From a virus: a stretch of DNA of 21,114 nt. The notes under the pieces are model-generated. The model worked only from the letters and a program-made list of their open reading frames with translations, had not been told where the DNA came from and did not search any database. Positions 7,301-13,684 of the stretch are shown in pieces. The stretch lies in the IMG/VR virus record IMGVR_UViG_3300047668_000910, positions 1-21,114 of that record. One strand, given 5' to 3'. Numbering within the stretch: position 1 is the stretch's first letter; each line of letters starts with the position of its first letter. The position numbers and the translations under genes were made by a program.

Positions 7301-9029
7301 TGGTGCAGGGTATACTACTAACACAGGGACTACAACAGCTTCAAATACACAAACTTTTACAAACAAAAGCGGTAATATATCACAATGGAGTAATAACAGT
7401 GGGTACACGACAAACACAGGAACTACAACTCCAAGTAATACACAAACATTTACCAATAAATCAGGTAACATATCACAATGGACTAACGACTCTGGGTATG
7501 TAACATCTTCAGGAGGATCAATGTCTTCTTGGATTATTAAAGAAGGTAATGGAACAGAGAGCACTACAGTTACTCAAGGAGAAACATTTACTATAGCTCA
7601 AGGAGTAGGAATTACATCTGAGATGACTTCTACTTCAAGTGGAGGAACTATACAAATTACTAACACAGGTAATACCACTATAGGGACCAACGACGATATT
7701 ACTCTTAATGATGCAAACGTTCTACAAACGTTAAACATGACGCAAGGTGTTGTAACTTCATTTATCACTAGAACATTAACTTTATCTAACTTAGGATATT
7801 CTGGTGCAACTAACGCAAACTACATTACTAACAATAATCAACTTACTAATGGCGCTGGGTACACAACAAACACTGGAACAACAACCGCCTCTAATACACA
7901 AACTTTTACTAATAAAAGTGGTAATATTAGTCAATGGACTAATAACTCAGGATATACTACTAACACAGGTACAATAAGCAGTATAAATGCAACAACCAAC
8001 GGTAATTCTTTAGAAGGATCTAACACGCTAACAGGAAACGGCACGCTGACATTAACCTGGAAAGGCAATACCGCTTCTTACGTAAGAGGTGATGGTTCGC
8101 TGGCTACTTTTCCAAGTATACCACAAGGTGATATAACAAATGTTACTGCAGGAACAGGTATGACAGGAGGTGGCTCTTCAGGCTCAGTTACATTAAATGT
8201 AATAGGCGGAGACGGTATAACGGCTAACGCAGATAATATTGTTGTAGATGGCACAGTTGTAAGAACATCGGGTACACAGAGTATTGCTGGTGCAAAAACA
8301 TTTACAACAACACCTATATCTGTAACAAGGGCAACAGCAGATAGTTCTACCTACTTAGCTACAACTGCATTTGTTAAAAATCAAGGTTATACTTCAAACG
8401 TAGGAGATATAACTGGCGTAACAGCAGGCACAGGCTTAAGTGGTGGAGGAACGTCTGGAACGGTATCAATAGGTGTGGATCTTAACGAGTTAAATGACAT
8501 TGATGGAGATGATCCAAATATAAAAGATTTTGTTGTAGTTTCTGGCGAAGATGAAAGTTGTAGGATTAGTTATAGCGATGCGGTTTTTGAAATAAATCAA
8601 GAATTACAAACACTACCTAACTTTCAGCAAACTCAATTTACAAGTAATTTTCTTGACGCTACATCAAGCACGTCTTACTTTATGATACCATTTAATAACA
8701 ACATTGAATCTACTTCCAATCAATATTATAATAATATTCCCGCTGCTGCTAATGGTAGAGTTGAAAAAATAATGTTAATGCATACTTCTGGCAGCATGAG
8801 CACCTCTTTTACTACGCAGTTAAGAGTTATAAAAAATGGAATTACAGCCGCTACGTCAGGAGAACTAACGCCCTCAAACGGTGCTAACGATGGAAGTTAC
8901 GTAGAATACGATGCAAACGTTAGTTTTTCAAAAGGAGATAGATTAAGATTTGCATATCAAAAAAGCGCAGGTAGTAAATACTGGCAAGGCGCAAGTGCAA
9001 TAGTAGTATTGTCATTTAAATCAGTGTAA
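4311..9029 (+). CDS. Giant modular repeat fibre protein (1572 residues)
   Basis: The largest gene in the window. It starts MAIIYYADQDVKGSLTTGG, echoing the previous fibre (MAINYYA). The shaft is built from shuffled modules. VTSVATSG...LTLTGGTITSTGT occurs at about nt 4660, 5797 and 6113. WSGTDLS(I/V)ANGGTG occurs twice. NTGTTTASNTQTFTNKSGNI then SQW occurs at about 6289, 7318, 7411 and 7864. SGGSMS.WI.KEGNGTE occurs near 7010 and 7510. GDITGVTAGTGM then GGG recurs four to five times. ADSSTYLATTAFV near nt 8340 is a widespread tail-fibre repeat. From about residue 1433 a non-repetitive beta-rich domain (FQQTQFTSNFLDATSS to the end) is probably a receptor-binding or trimer cap. The start follows an in-frame ATG-TAA pair directly abutting the real ATG. 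A long side-tail or central fibre is inferred. Confidence 0.88.
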   Translation: MAIIYYADQDVKGSLTTGGIITSGGIMTAPGGTSTQWNTSYDNSIVSLAVSGTNTKTLTATQQDGGTITASWADDSGSNNYLTSLSFNTTSGILTAARQGLSSVTVDLDGRYVTSSGVTSVATSGTKNGLTLTGGTITSTGTIVLGGTLAINNGDWSGTDLSIANGGTGASSATSALSNLGAATIGKSMFTLADPNAITFPRFNANNSVTALSASAFRTAIGAGTSSSTGTVTSVGISHGGNAFNTGSAVTTSGTLAITMAGSASQYVNGAGNLTTFPSIPQGDITGVTAGTGMTGGGTSGSVTLNVIGGTGITANANDVAIDYAGSDSIVMAAPGGSTPDADDYMIYGSDSSDDGSSKNVQFIDIPLSILDNDSGFTSFAEPGIFSGGGTPTLASGVTAAEVRTLIGAGTSSSAGVTSIATSTGLSGGTITSTGTLTNTDRGSSQAIYKNFTASSGGTATANSNNDTLTIAAGSNITTVRSGDTITINATNDGQGVTSVATSGSVNGITLTGGTITSTGTITLGGSVVINNGNWSGTDLSVANGGTGSSSASGARSNLGVVNDTGTPAILSNGTVPSLNTGISAAEVRSLIGAGTSSSAGVTSVATSGSVSGLTLTGGTITSTGTVTLGGTLSLTSANVTSGLGFTPYNATNPAGYTTNTGTTTASNTQTFTNKSGNISQWTNDSGYTTNVGDITGVTAGSGMSGGGTSGTVTLTNADKGSSQNIYKNIAVSGQSTVVADSNNDTLTLVASGGMTITTNATTDTITFNPNDNNDNFYLDGISKSGNTLTFSVLGTTNQTYTYGSNAFNSTTIATNNNQLTNGAGYVTSSGNTTIGTSTNIGISAGGAVLSTVSLTQGVITAFTTRTMTLANLGYTGATNANYITNNNQLTNGAGYVTSSGGSMSTWILKEGNGTETSTVTNGETVTFAQGDGIQSELTSTSSGGTLTITNTKPNIVQTTITGNAGSATVLQTARTIAGVSFNGSANISLNNNAITNGAGYTTNTGTTTASNTQTFTNKSGNISQWSNNSGYTTNTGTTTPSNTQTFTNKSGNISQWTNDSGYVTSSGGSMSSWIIKEGNGTESTTVTQGETFTIAQGVGITSEMTSTSSGGTIQITNTGNTTIGTNDDITLNDANVLQTLNMTQGVVTSFITRTLTLSNLGYSGATNANYITNNNQLTNGAGYTTNTGTTTASNTQTFTNKSGNISQWTNNSGYTTNTGTISSINATTNGNSLEGSNTLTGNGTLTLTWKGNTASYVRGDGSLATFPSIPQGDITNVTAGTGMTGGGSSGSVTLNVIGGDGITANADNIVVDGTVVRTSGTQSIAGAKTFTTTPISVTRATADSSTYLATTAFVKNQGYTSNVGDITGVTAGTGLSGGGTSGTVSIGVDLNELNDIDGDDPNIKDFVVVSGEDESCRISYSDAVFEINQELQTLPNFQQTQFTSNFLDATSSTSYFMIPFNNNIESTSNQYYNNIPAAANGRVEKIMLMHTSGSMSTSFTTQLRVIKNGITAATSGELTPSNGANDGSYVEYDANVSFSKGDRLRFAYQKSAGSKYWQGASAIVVLSFKSV

Positions 9030-9062
9030 AACAAACAATTAACAAGTAATAATAGAAATATA

Positions 9063-9073
9063 CCCGGCTCGGG
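9063..9073 (+). other. Short GC-rich hairpin between fibre module and chaperonin module
   Basis: CCCG (9063-9066), loop GCT, CGGG (9070-9073) forms a small GC-only stem in an 81-base spacer that is otherwise A/T-rich, between the giant fibre gene and the gene at 9111. No U-tract follows, so it is a weak terminator at best. It might instead mark an RNA processing point or a 5-prime stabilising structure for the next unit. Confidence 0.3.
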
Positions 9074-9110
9074 AAGAGCGATAACCAAATAATAACTAAT
9101 ACCAATACCA

Positions 9111-9401
9111 ATGACAATTTTTTACCAGACTAGTTCGTGGAGTAGTCAACCACAAATTACACAAGAAACCTTAAACCTTTGGAAGCACGTAGCTGATAAA
9201 TCAAATTGGCGTATTGTGCAATTACCAAATGGTTTCTATCAAACCGAACACCAAGATCCAAATGAAAAAGATACTTGGCACGACGTCACAAGACGTGAAA
9301 CTTTAGAAGGAGCAGAACAAGCGATTGATTCATCAGTTGCTCATTACGCTAAAAAGCTAGAGTTCGCTAATGGACCAAAAGTCGTAAAGACCTTTAAGTA
9401 A
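9111..9401 (+). CDS. Small protein of unknown function between fibre and groEL
   Basis: A 96-residue soluble, charged protein (MTIFYQTSSWSSQPQITQET at the front). It has a beta-hairpin-like centre (WRIVQLPNGFYQTEHQDP, then WHDVTRRETLEGAEQAIDSS) and an amphipathic helix ending in KKLEFANGPKVVKTFK. There is no membrane segment, cysteine or catalytic motif. The start has a distinctive leader (ATACCAATACCA) after the short GC hairpin, so it may begin a new transcription unit. The arrangement (ETLEGAEQAIDSS followed by a helix) gives the impression of a conserved small accessory protein of marine phages that sits near tail fibre genes, possibly a fibre chaperone or connector, but that is an impression and not a demonstrated match. 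It lies 28 bases upstream of groEL. Confidence 0.7.
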   Translation: MTIFYQTSSWSSQPQITQETLNLWKHVADKSNWRIVQLPNGFYQTEHQDPNEKDTWHDVTRRETLEGAEQAIDSSVAHYAKKLEFANGPKVVKTFK

Positions 9402-9404
9402 AAT

Positions 9405-9429
9405 CAATTAAATCTAATCAAATTAAATT
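9405..9429 (+). promoter_or_regulatory. groEL leader with shared CAATTAAAT/AATCAAATT elements
   Basis: The sequence between the 9111 gene and groEL carries CAATTAAAT (9405-9413) and then AATCAAATT (9416-9424) just before the ATG. The same two elements occur in the same order directly before the gene at 16612, and the first also occurs before the giant fibre gene. There is no Shine-Dalgarno sequence. It may be a shared translation leader or part of a promoter. Confidence 0.35.
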
Positions 9430-10986
9430 ATGTCAGACTCAATAGTCAAAAATCTTAACTTCGGTGACGAAGCTAGGAAAAATGTATTTAAAGGTATAAC
9501 TAAACTCACAACTGCTGTTAGCTCCACATTAGGAGCTAGCGGTAAATGTGTAATGCTAGAAGATGCTAGCGGAAGACCAGTTATAACAAAAGATGGAGTT
9601 ACAGTTGCAGACTCAATAGTATTACTAGACCCAGTTGAAAACATGGGTGCTACTCTATTAAAAGAAGCAGCAAGAAAAACGGTGAGAGAAGCAGGTGACG
9701 GTACAACTACCGCAACTGTATTAGCTCATGCTATATTAGAAGAAGCTTATAAAGTTTCTAATAAAACAAATTCAAGAGAATTAAAAGATGGTATTAATTC
9801 TGCAGTTAAAAAAGTTATAAAATATTTAGAATCTACATCAATAGAAGCTAAAGGGCAAATGATAAATCAAATTGCCACTATATCTACCAACAACGACAAA
9901 GAACTTGGTTGTATCATTGCAGACGCTTTTAGATCTGTAGATAACACGGGTGTTGTCATGATGGAGACATCTGCTTCGGGTAAAACAGTGTTTGAAGTAG
10001 TTGATGGAGTTCAATATGATAAAGGAATTACTAATTCTCATTTTGTAACTAATCAACAATCAAAAACAGCAGAACTAGAAAATCCACTAGTGCTGTTAAT
10101 TGAATCACCAGTTGATACAATTAGACAAATACAATCAGTGCTAGAGTATGTAATAAAAAACAACAAACCTTTGCTTATTATAGGCGACTTAGAACAAGGT
10201 GTTTTATCAGCTTTAGCAATGAATAAAAAGAAAGGCAATATCAAGGTAAATGTTATAAACGCACCAACATATGGTGTTAATAAAAAACAAATACTTGATG
10301 ATCTTTCTTTGTTAACAGGTGCTACTATTATAAATGAAGATTTAGGCGATGACTTAGATATGATTCAAATAGAACATTTAGGATCTTGTTTAAAAAGCGT
10401 AACAACTCACCAAGATACAGTTATTCAAATAAAAGAAACATCAAAAGATGTTAATTTAATTATAGAAGATATAAAAGAAAAACTATCTAAAGATTTACCT
10501 GCTTATGAGGTAATAAAATTAGAAAAAAGATTAGCAATGCTCGCGGCTAGAATAGCCATAGTAAAAGTAGGTGCTAATTCTGATATTGAATTAAAAGAAA
10601 AAACAGATAGGGTTGAAGACGCTATTTGCGCTACGAAAGCTGCTGTTAAAGAAGGTATAGTATCAGGAGGTGGAATCGCTTTATTAAATGCCGCGCAACA
10701 TATTAAATCTAAATCAATAGGTGAGCAAGTATTATTAGAAGCAATTAAATCACCCTTTAGAACAATATTAGAAAACGCAGGCATTGTAGAGTATGATCTA
10801 CCTATTATGAAAGGTAAAGGTCTAAACGTGGTTACAGGAAAAATGGTAAATATGATTAAGTCAGGTATTATAGATCCTTTACTCGTTACAAAAAGTGCTC
10901 TTCAAAACGCAGCTTCAGTAGCTACCACGATATTGTCAACCGATTGTGTAATCAATAATTTAAGAATCGATGAAAGCAATAGGTAG
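9430..10986 (+). CDS. groEL: Phage-encoded chaperonin GroEL (Hsp60), lacking the GGM tail
   Basis: A 518-residue group I chaperonin, colinear with bacterial GroEL across equatorial, intermediate and apical domains. ATP-site residues are present: ITKDGVTVA with D55 (E. coli D52), GDGTTTATVLA with D90 (D87), VEDA with D397 (the hydrolysis D398), GGG at about 411-413, and DP in GIIDPLLV (D495). It should therefore be an active ATPase that folds proteins in the cytoplasm. The TLGPKGR loop is changed to TLGASGK. The apical groove is altered: E. coli GYLSPYF is GITNSHF here, so client or GroES contacts may differ. The flexible C-terminal GGM tail (about 25-30 residues) is missing; the protein ends soon after TTILSTDCVI. 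Its last 17 bases overlap groES. The groEL-then-groES order is reversed relative to bacteria. Likely clients are the phage's own capsid or fibre proteins (inference). Confidence 0.96.
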   Translation: MSDSIVKNLNFGDEARKNVFKGITKLTTAVSSTLGASGKCVMLEDASGRPVITKDGVTVADSIVLLDPVENMGATLLKEAARKTVREAGDGTTTATVLAHAILEEAYKVSNKTNSRELKDGINSAVKKVIKYLESTSIEAKGQMINQIATISTNNDKELGCIIADAFRSVDNTGVVMMETSASGKTVFEVVDGVQYDKGITNSHFVTNQQSKTAELENPLVLLIESPVDTIRQIQSVLEYVIKNNKPLLIIGDLEQGVLSALAMNKKKGNIKVNVINAPTYGVNKKQILDDLSLLTGATIINEDLGDDLDMIQIEHLGSCLKSVTTHQDTVIQIKETSKDVNLIIEDIKEKLSKDLPAYEVIKLEKRLAMLAARIAIVKVGANSDIELKEKTDRVEDAICATKAAVKEGIVSGGGIALLNAAQHIKSKSIGEQVLLEAIKSPFRTILENAGIVEYDLPIMKGKGLNVVTGKMVNMIKSGIIDPLLVTKSALQNAASVATTILSTDCVINNLRIDESNR

Positions 10987-11230
10987 AAATTTAATTATAC
11001 AAAAAACAAAAGAAGGAACCACTAAAACAAAAGGTGGTTTACTTCTTGCAGAAAACCAGAGAGAAGACATTAGATACGTAGAAGCAACAGTTGTTTCGGT
11101 AGGATCTGATATAGTTGGAATGAAAGAGAACGATAAGATCTTTTTTGATAGACACGCTGGTCATAAAATAGAATTAGAAAAACAAACGTATCATGTGATT
11201 AAAGCTCAGGATGTAGTTGTTGTTTTATGA
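10970..11230 (+). CDS. groES: Phage-encoded co-chaperonin GroES (Hsp10)
   Basis: An 86-residue GroES-fold protein, somewhat shorter than the bacterial ~97. The first strand is IGRNLIIQKTKE. A mobile loop (about residues 13-33) contains GGLLL, with LLL at the place of the GroEL-binding IVL tripeptide. A VEATVVSVGS strand corresponds to RGEVLAVG. ENDKIFFD corresponds to VGDIVIFN. The terminal strand is YHVIKAQDVVVVL. It would cap the GroEL ring and close the folding chamber in the cytoplasm. The start lies inside groEL (17-base overlap), so the two are probably translationally coupled and made in similar amounts. The stop overlaps the next start as ATGA. The hydrophobic tripeptide suggests a working partner for the adjacent GroEL, and possibly for host GroEL. 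Confidence 0.93.
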   Translation: MKAIGRNLIIQKTKEGTTKTKGGLLLAENQREDIRYVEATVVSVGSDIVGMKENDKIFFDRHAGHKIELEKQTYHVIKAQDVVVVL

Positions 11231-11670
11231 GAATAAGCGCACGTGACATTAAGGACTTAAACTTAATAAAACATTACAGAATAATACGTAAGTGGGCATG
11301 TAAAAACAATGACTTAAATGATGCTGATTTAGAACTATTAATTTATTTAGATTGTATAGGTTTTTTTAATAAAAAAGATTTTAAAATGGGTAGTTATTCT
11401 TACAGTTGGGATAACAGAAGATGGAATAGATTACTTAAAGAAGGTTGGATAATTGTATGGAGAAAAAGAAATAGATCTACACAGATGTTTAATATATACG
11501 AAGTGTCTTTTAAATGTAAGCAATTAATAAGTAGAATATACAGAATAATGCTAGGTGAAGAAGATCTACCAATAAGTAAAAGAAGAAACAAATTAATAGC
11601 TGGTAGTAGTTACACAGACAAAGTAATGACAAAAGCTATATATAATGTAAATAAAGATAAAAATAGATAA
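11227..11670 (+). CDS. Small basic protein, possible winged-helix DNA-binding protein
   Basis: A 147-residue, Lys/Arg-rich protein starting on an ATGA overlap with groES. The layout suggests helix (ARDIKDLNLIKHYRIIRKWA), helix (DADLELLIYLDCIGFF), recognition helix (NRRWNRLLKEGWII) and a beta-wing (VWRKRNR, MFNIYEVS), followed by a long basic helix (KQLISRIYRIMLGEE) and a basic tail. The phrase LLKEGWI.VWRKRNR followed by a strand is typical of winged-helix proteins of the MarR/replication-initiator kind, where a helix is followed by a hairpin. No enzyme motif is visible. Being translationally coupled to the chaperonins, it could regulate the late operon or act in packaging near DNA. The winged-helix reading is by eye and moderate. 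Some other small basic virion protein is the alternative. Confidence 0.7.
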   Translation: MRISARDIKDLNLIKHYRIIRKWACKNNDLNDADLELLIYLDCIGFFNKKDFKMGSYSYSWDNRRWNRLLKEGWIIVWRKRNRSTQMFNIYEVSFKCKQLISRIYRIMLGEEDLPISKRRNKLIAGSSYTDKVMTKAIYNVNKDKNR

Positions 11671-11671
11671 A

Positions 11672-12607
11672 ATGGCAAAAGGAGGACAAAAAGATCATTC
11701 TGGAATGAACAAAGAAACCTATGACAGGCATTACACAGCAAATAAATACGTAGGCGGGCATCATGGTTCACCAGCTCATATGAAAGGAAGCCAATCAGAT
11801 CACGGACAAAGTTCTAAAGAATTTGCTGATCATGAAGCTAGAGTTGGTACTGATGGTCATGGTTCTGCTGCGAAAATGGTTTCACCTTTAAACAGTGAAG
11901 GCGGTATAGATAAACACGGTCATATAATGAACGCTGGAGGAGGTGGAAAAATTTCTAGTGCTGAACGTTGGGCAAGACATCAAAAAGGAGCTCCGCATCA
12001 TGGAGGTAAACCTGGCGGAGATAAAAAACATGGTTCTGCTGCGAAAATGGTTTCACCAGTTAAACAAGTTATGGATCCGTCGTTAGCACAGCAACCACAA
12101 AGTTTAATGTCTAACGTGCCACCTCAGCAAGCTAACACGATGGGTCAAGCACAACCAGTTTTTAGCCCACAAACTCAACAAGTAGCTCAAGGTATGTTTG
12201 GCAGTACTCAGTCTATGCAAAACTCTGTAGGTGCAACACCTTTGTTTCAAGTTCAAGAATTACCAGCTGTTGATCTAGGTACTGTTAAATCAGATTATAA
12301 AGATAAAGCTTTTGGTTTACCTTTTCCTGGTGACAAGATGTATAAAGGAACTGATGGGTTTGGAAAGTACGGTGGCAAGTATACAAAAGAAATGACGGAT
12401 GCTAATTCAAACTACACGCGTCAACACAACTTAGCTAACAAGCCAGGTTATGCAGAAATGAAGCAAAACCAATTGCAAGAGGAAGCTTCCGTTGTAAAAA
12501 CTGAAGACGAAGGTATGAGTAACATGTTACAAAGACAAGAAAACGAGCGTAGAAGTATAATGGAGCAAACAGAATTATCAGATAGAACAGAATTATCAGA
12601 AGATTAA
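11672..12607 (+). CDS. Low-complexity Gly/His/Ser-Pro repeat protein, probably virion-associated
   Basis: A 311-residue, mostly disordered protein. The N-terminal third is rich in His, Gly and Lys and has short repeated units: HGSPAHMKGS near residue 31, then HGSAAKMVSP twice, the second encoded by an exact 29-base DNA repeat (11858-11886 and 12029-12057). The middle is Gln/Pro/Met-rich (MDPSLAQQPQSL, TQQVAQGMFGSTQSMQN). The C-terminal part is charged, with a coiled-coil-like stretch (EMKQNQLQEEASVVK, MLQRQENERRSIMEQTELS) ending in a duplicated LSDRTELSED-like tail. The Ser-Pro-Ala/Leu motif recurs in the next small proteins (12841, 13055, 13685), so the group may bind one common partner. A minor capsid, scaffold or internal protein is possible. 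It has no enzymatic signature and is not assignable to a named family. Confidence 0.75.
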   Translation: MAKGGQKDHSGMNKETYDRHYTANKYVGGHHGSPAHMKGSQSDHGQSSKEFADHEARVGTDGHGSAAKMVSPLNSEGGIDKHGHIMNAGGGGKISSAERWARHQKGAPHHGGKPGGDKKHGSAAKMVSPVKQVMDPSLAQQPQSLMSNVPPQQANTMGQAQPVFSPQTQQVAQGMFGSTQSMQNSVGATPLFQVQELPAVDLGTVKSDYKDKAFGLPFPGDKMYKGTDGFGKYGGKYTKEMTDANSNYTRQHNLANKPGYAEMKQNQLQEEASVVKTEDEGMSNMLQRQENERRSIMEQTELSDRTELSED

Positions 12608-12622
12608 TATAAAATAAAAATT

Positions 12623-12841
12623 ATGCATAGTAACAAATACGATCCAGCAATGGAAAAATTAAAACCAGGTACTAAAGTAGGAGTAGTAGGTGAATCTCAT
12701 ATATGGGATGGACCATTAGACCAAAATGATAGACCTCATGGTTTAGGTTCAAGTTCAGGTATTACAGGAATGTCAATACTAAAAGCGCCAACTTATTATA
12801 AAGGTATGCCAATAACGCAATGCGCTAAAGTATATAAATAA
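12623..12841 (+). CDS. Small protein of unknown function (72 residues)
   Basis: A 72-residue protein preceded by an A-rich leader (TATAAAATAAAAATT). It is soluble, and Gly/Pro/Lys-rich in its central part (KPGTKVGVVGESHIWDGPLD, then RPHGLGSSSGITGMSILKAP), with a single Cys near the end (ITQCAKVYK). No membrane segment or catalytic motif is visible. The short strand KVGVVGES followed by HIWDGP suggests a small beta-barrel-like piece, but no family can be named. Its last base is the first base of the next gene (TAATG), so the pair is translationally coupled inside the run of small late proteins. Confidence 0.65.
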   Translation: MHSNKYDPAMEKLKPGTKVGVVGESHIWDGPLDQNDRPHGLGSSSGITGMSILKAPTYYKGMPITQCAKVYK

Positions 12842-13038
12842 TGAATTCTCCATTTTATAAAAAAGGATTTCCTGAAATAAAACCAGAGAATAAAGGTAAA
12901 TTTACAGCTTGGGCTAAAAAGAACGGTTTTAAAGACGCTTGTTCTGCTGCTAGTGCCGTAATGTCAAAGAAAAATAATTATAGCGAAGAAGTAGTCAAAA
13001 TGGCTAACTACGCAAACAACTTCGGTTGTAAAAACTAA
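12841..13038 (+). CDS. Small basic helical protein with Ser-Pro N-terminus
   Basis: A 65-residue basic protein starting on a TAATG overlap. After a Ser-Pro lead (MNSPFYKKGFPEIKPENK) it has two helices: GKFTAWAKKNGFKDACSAAS and the segment KNNYSEEVVKMANYANNFGC. The arrangement GKFT.WAK..G followed by an A-rich helix, a short K/N turn and (V)K.A.YA.N resembles a short basic motif seen in small virion proteins of several large DNA viruses, where it may bind nucleic acid or pack inside the particle. That resemblance is from general pattern and is not verified. The N-terminal SPF also appears in the next gene (MSSPFAKKF). Two cysteines (in DACSAA and FGCKN) could bridge. A small capsid or internal DNA-associated protein is the best guess. 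Confidence 0.65.
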   Translation: MNSPFYKKGFPEIKPENKGKFTAWAKKNGFKDACSAASAVMSKKNNYSEEVVKMANYANNFGCKN

Positions 13039-13054
13039 ACTAAAAATAAAAAAA

Positions 13055-13438
13055 ATGAGTTCACCATTTGCAAAAAAATTTATGGGTTCAGCTTTAGCTA
13101 AAACCTTAAAAGGAGGTCAAGTAAACCTACCAGAACATTTACAAGAAGCTATTAAAGCTTCTCCGCTTAATGATAAACTACCTGGAGATAGTCACCCACA
13201 TGACGCAAAAGGAGAGCATAAACGCGGATCATCACCAGCTGAAATGAATGAATCTCCACTATACAATCATGGAGATAAGCATTTGAAAAAAGCTAAAAAA
13301 CTATCCTTAGAAGGTGGTGAAGACGGCGATTATGATTACGAAAACAAAGAAGTAATGAGCTTAGTTGATAAAGGTAATGCTAAAAATGCTAGTCACGAAA
13401 AAAAAGAACCCAAAGAAAAAAAAACTCAAGTCCGCTAA
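13055..13438 (+). CDS. Ser-Pro motif late protein, zero-frame product (probably continues by -1 shift)
   Basis: A 127-residue, highly charged, probably disordered protein. It carries the recurring motif four times: MSSPFAKKF, KASPLNDKL, GSSPAEMN and NESPLYNHG. An acidic patch (LEGGEDGDYDYENKE) and a Lys/Glu tail (KKEPKEKKTQVR) follow, before the stop at 13436-13438. The tail is encoded by runs of A (13398-13405 and 13416-13424). The -1 frame is open from 13393 to 13665 and encodes a sensible continuation that again starts with the motif (NSSPLNSYSNPDS). The stop therefore looks like the end of a short isoform, or the result of one lost A in the sequence. The full product would be about 200 residues. 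Function is unknown; a virion-associated or scaffold role is inferred from its neighbours. Confidence 0.7.
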   Translation: MSSPFAKKFMGSALAKTLKGGQVNLPEHLQEAIKASPLNDKLPGDSHPHDAKGEHKRGSSPAEMNESPLYNHGDKHLKKAKKLSLEGGEDGDYDYENKEVMSLVDKGNAKNASHEKKEPKEKKTQVR

Positions 13439-13665
13439 ATAGTTATTCAAATCCTGATTCAGTAAAGTATTTTTCTAATGCAGCAGATTTTCAAAAACTG
13501 CAAGATGATATAGCTGATGGAACTGATTTAGCTATGGATGTTACAAGAGAAAAAAAAGGTTTAGAAAAACAAGGTCCTTCACACACTGGAAGGTCATCAG
13601 GTATGGGTCAAAACATGCAATGCCAACCTGGTTATACTTGGGACGGAAATAAATGTATAAAATAA
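13393..13665 (+). CDS. -1 frame continuation of the 13055 gene (frameshift extension)
   Basis: This is the -1 frame relative to the 13055 gene, open from 13393 (after a TAG at 13390) to the TAA at 13663-13665. From the A-run it reads KKNSSPLNSYSNPDSVKYFS, then a helical stretch (FQKLQDDIADGTDLAMD), a charged linker and a Cys-bounded end (CQPGYTWDGNKCIK). Codon use and composition look genuinely coding, and it repeats the SPLN motif of the upstream part. The only in-frame ATG is late (13534), so it is best read as the C-terminus of the upstream gene. The heptamer A-AAA-AAA (13417-13423, in the zero frame) is a classic -1 slippery string, with a second at 13399-13405. No stimulatory hairpin or internal Shine-Dalgarno sequence is obvious. 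A one-base indel in a homopolymer is the alternative. Confidence 0.65.
   Translation, partial: SRKKRTQRKKNSSPLNSYSNPDSVKYFSNAADFQKLQDDIADGTDLAMDVTREKKGLEKQGPSHTGRSSGMGQNMQCQPGYTWDGNKCIK
13417..13423 (+). promoter_or_regulatory. Candidate -1 ribosomal slippery heptamer (A AAA AAA)
   Basis: The run of nine A at 13416-13424 contains X-XXY-YYZ in the zero frame of the 13055 gene (A|AAA|AAA at 13417-13423), 12 bases before its stop. It lies inside the only stretch (13393-13435) where a shift could join the two open frames. Slippage by RNA polymerase on the same run would give the same result. Confidence 0.45.
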
Positions 13666-13684
13666 AACAAAAAAAATAATAACC

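Noticed and set aside
4660-8470. CRISPR-like array in the repeat-rich region
   Set aside because: Repeats are in-frame protein modules with variable DNA and variable spacing, not short identical direct repeats with uniform spacers.
9063-9073. Strong intrinsic terminator after the giant fibre
   Set aside because: The stem is only four base pairs and no run of T follows, so it is listed only as a short hairpin.
13534-13665. Independent 43-residue gene starting at ATG 13534
   Set aside because: Coding-like sequence in this frame begins well upstream of that ATG and repeats the motif of the preceding gene, so a frameshift extension explains more.
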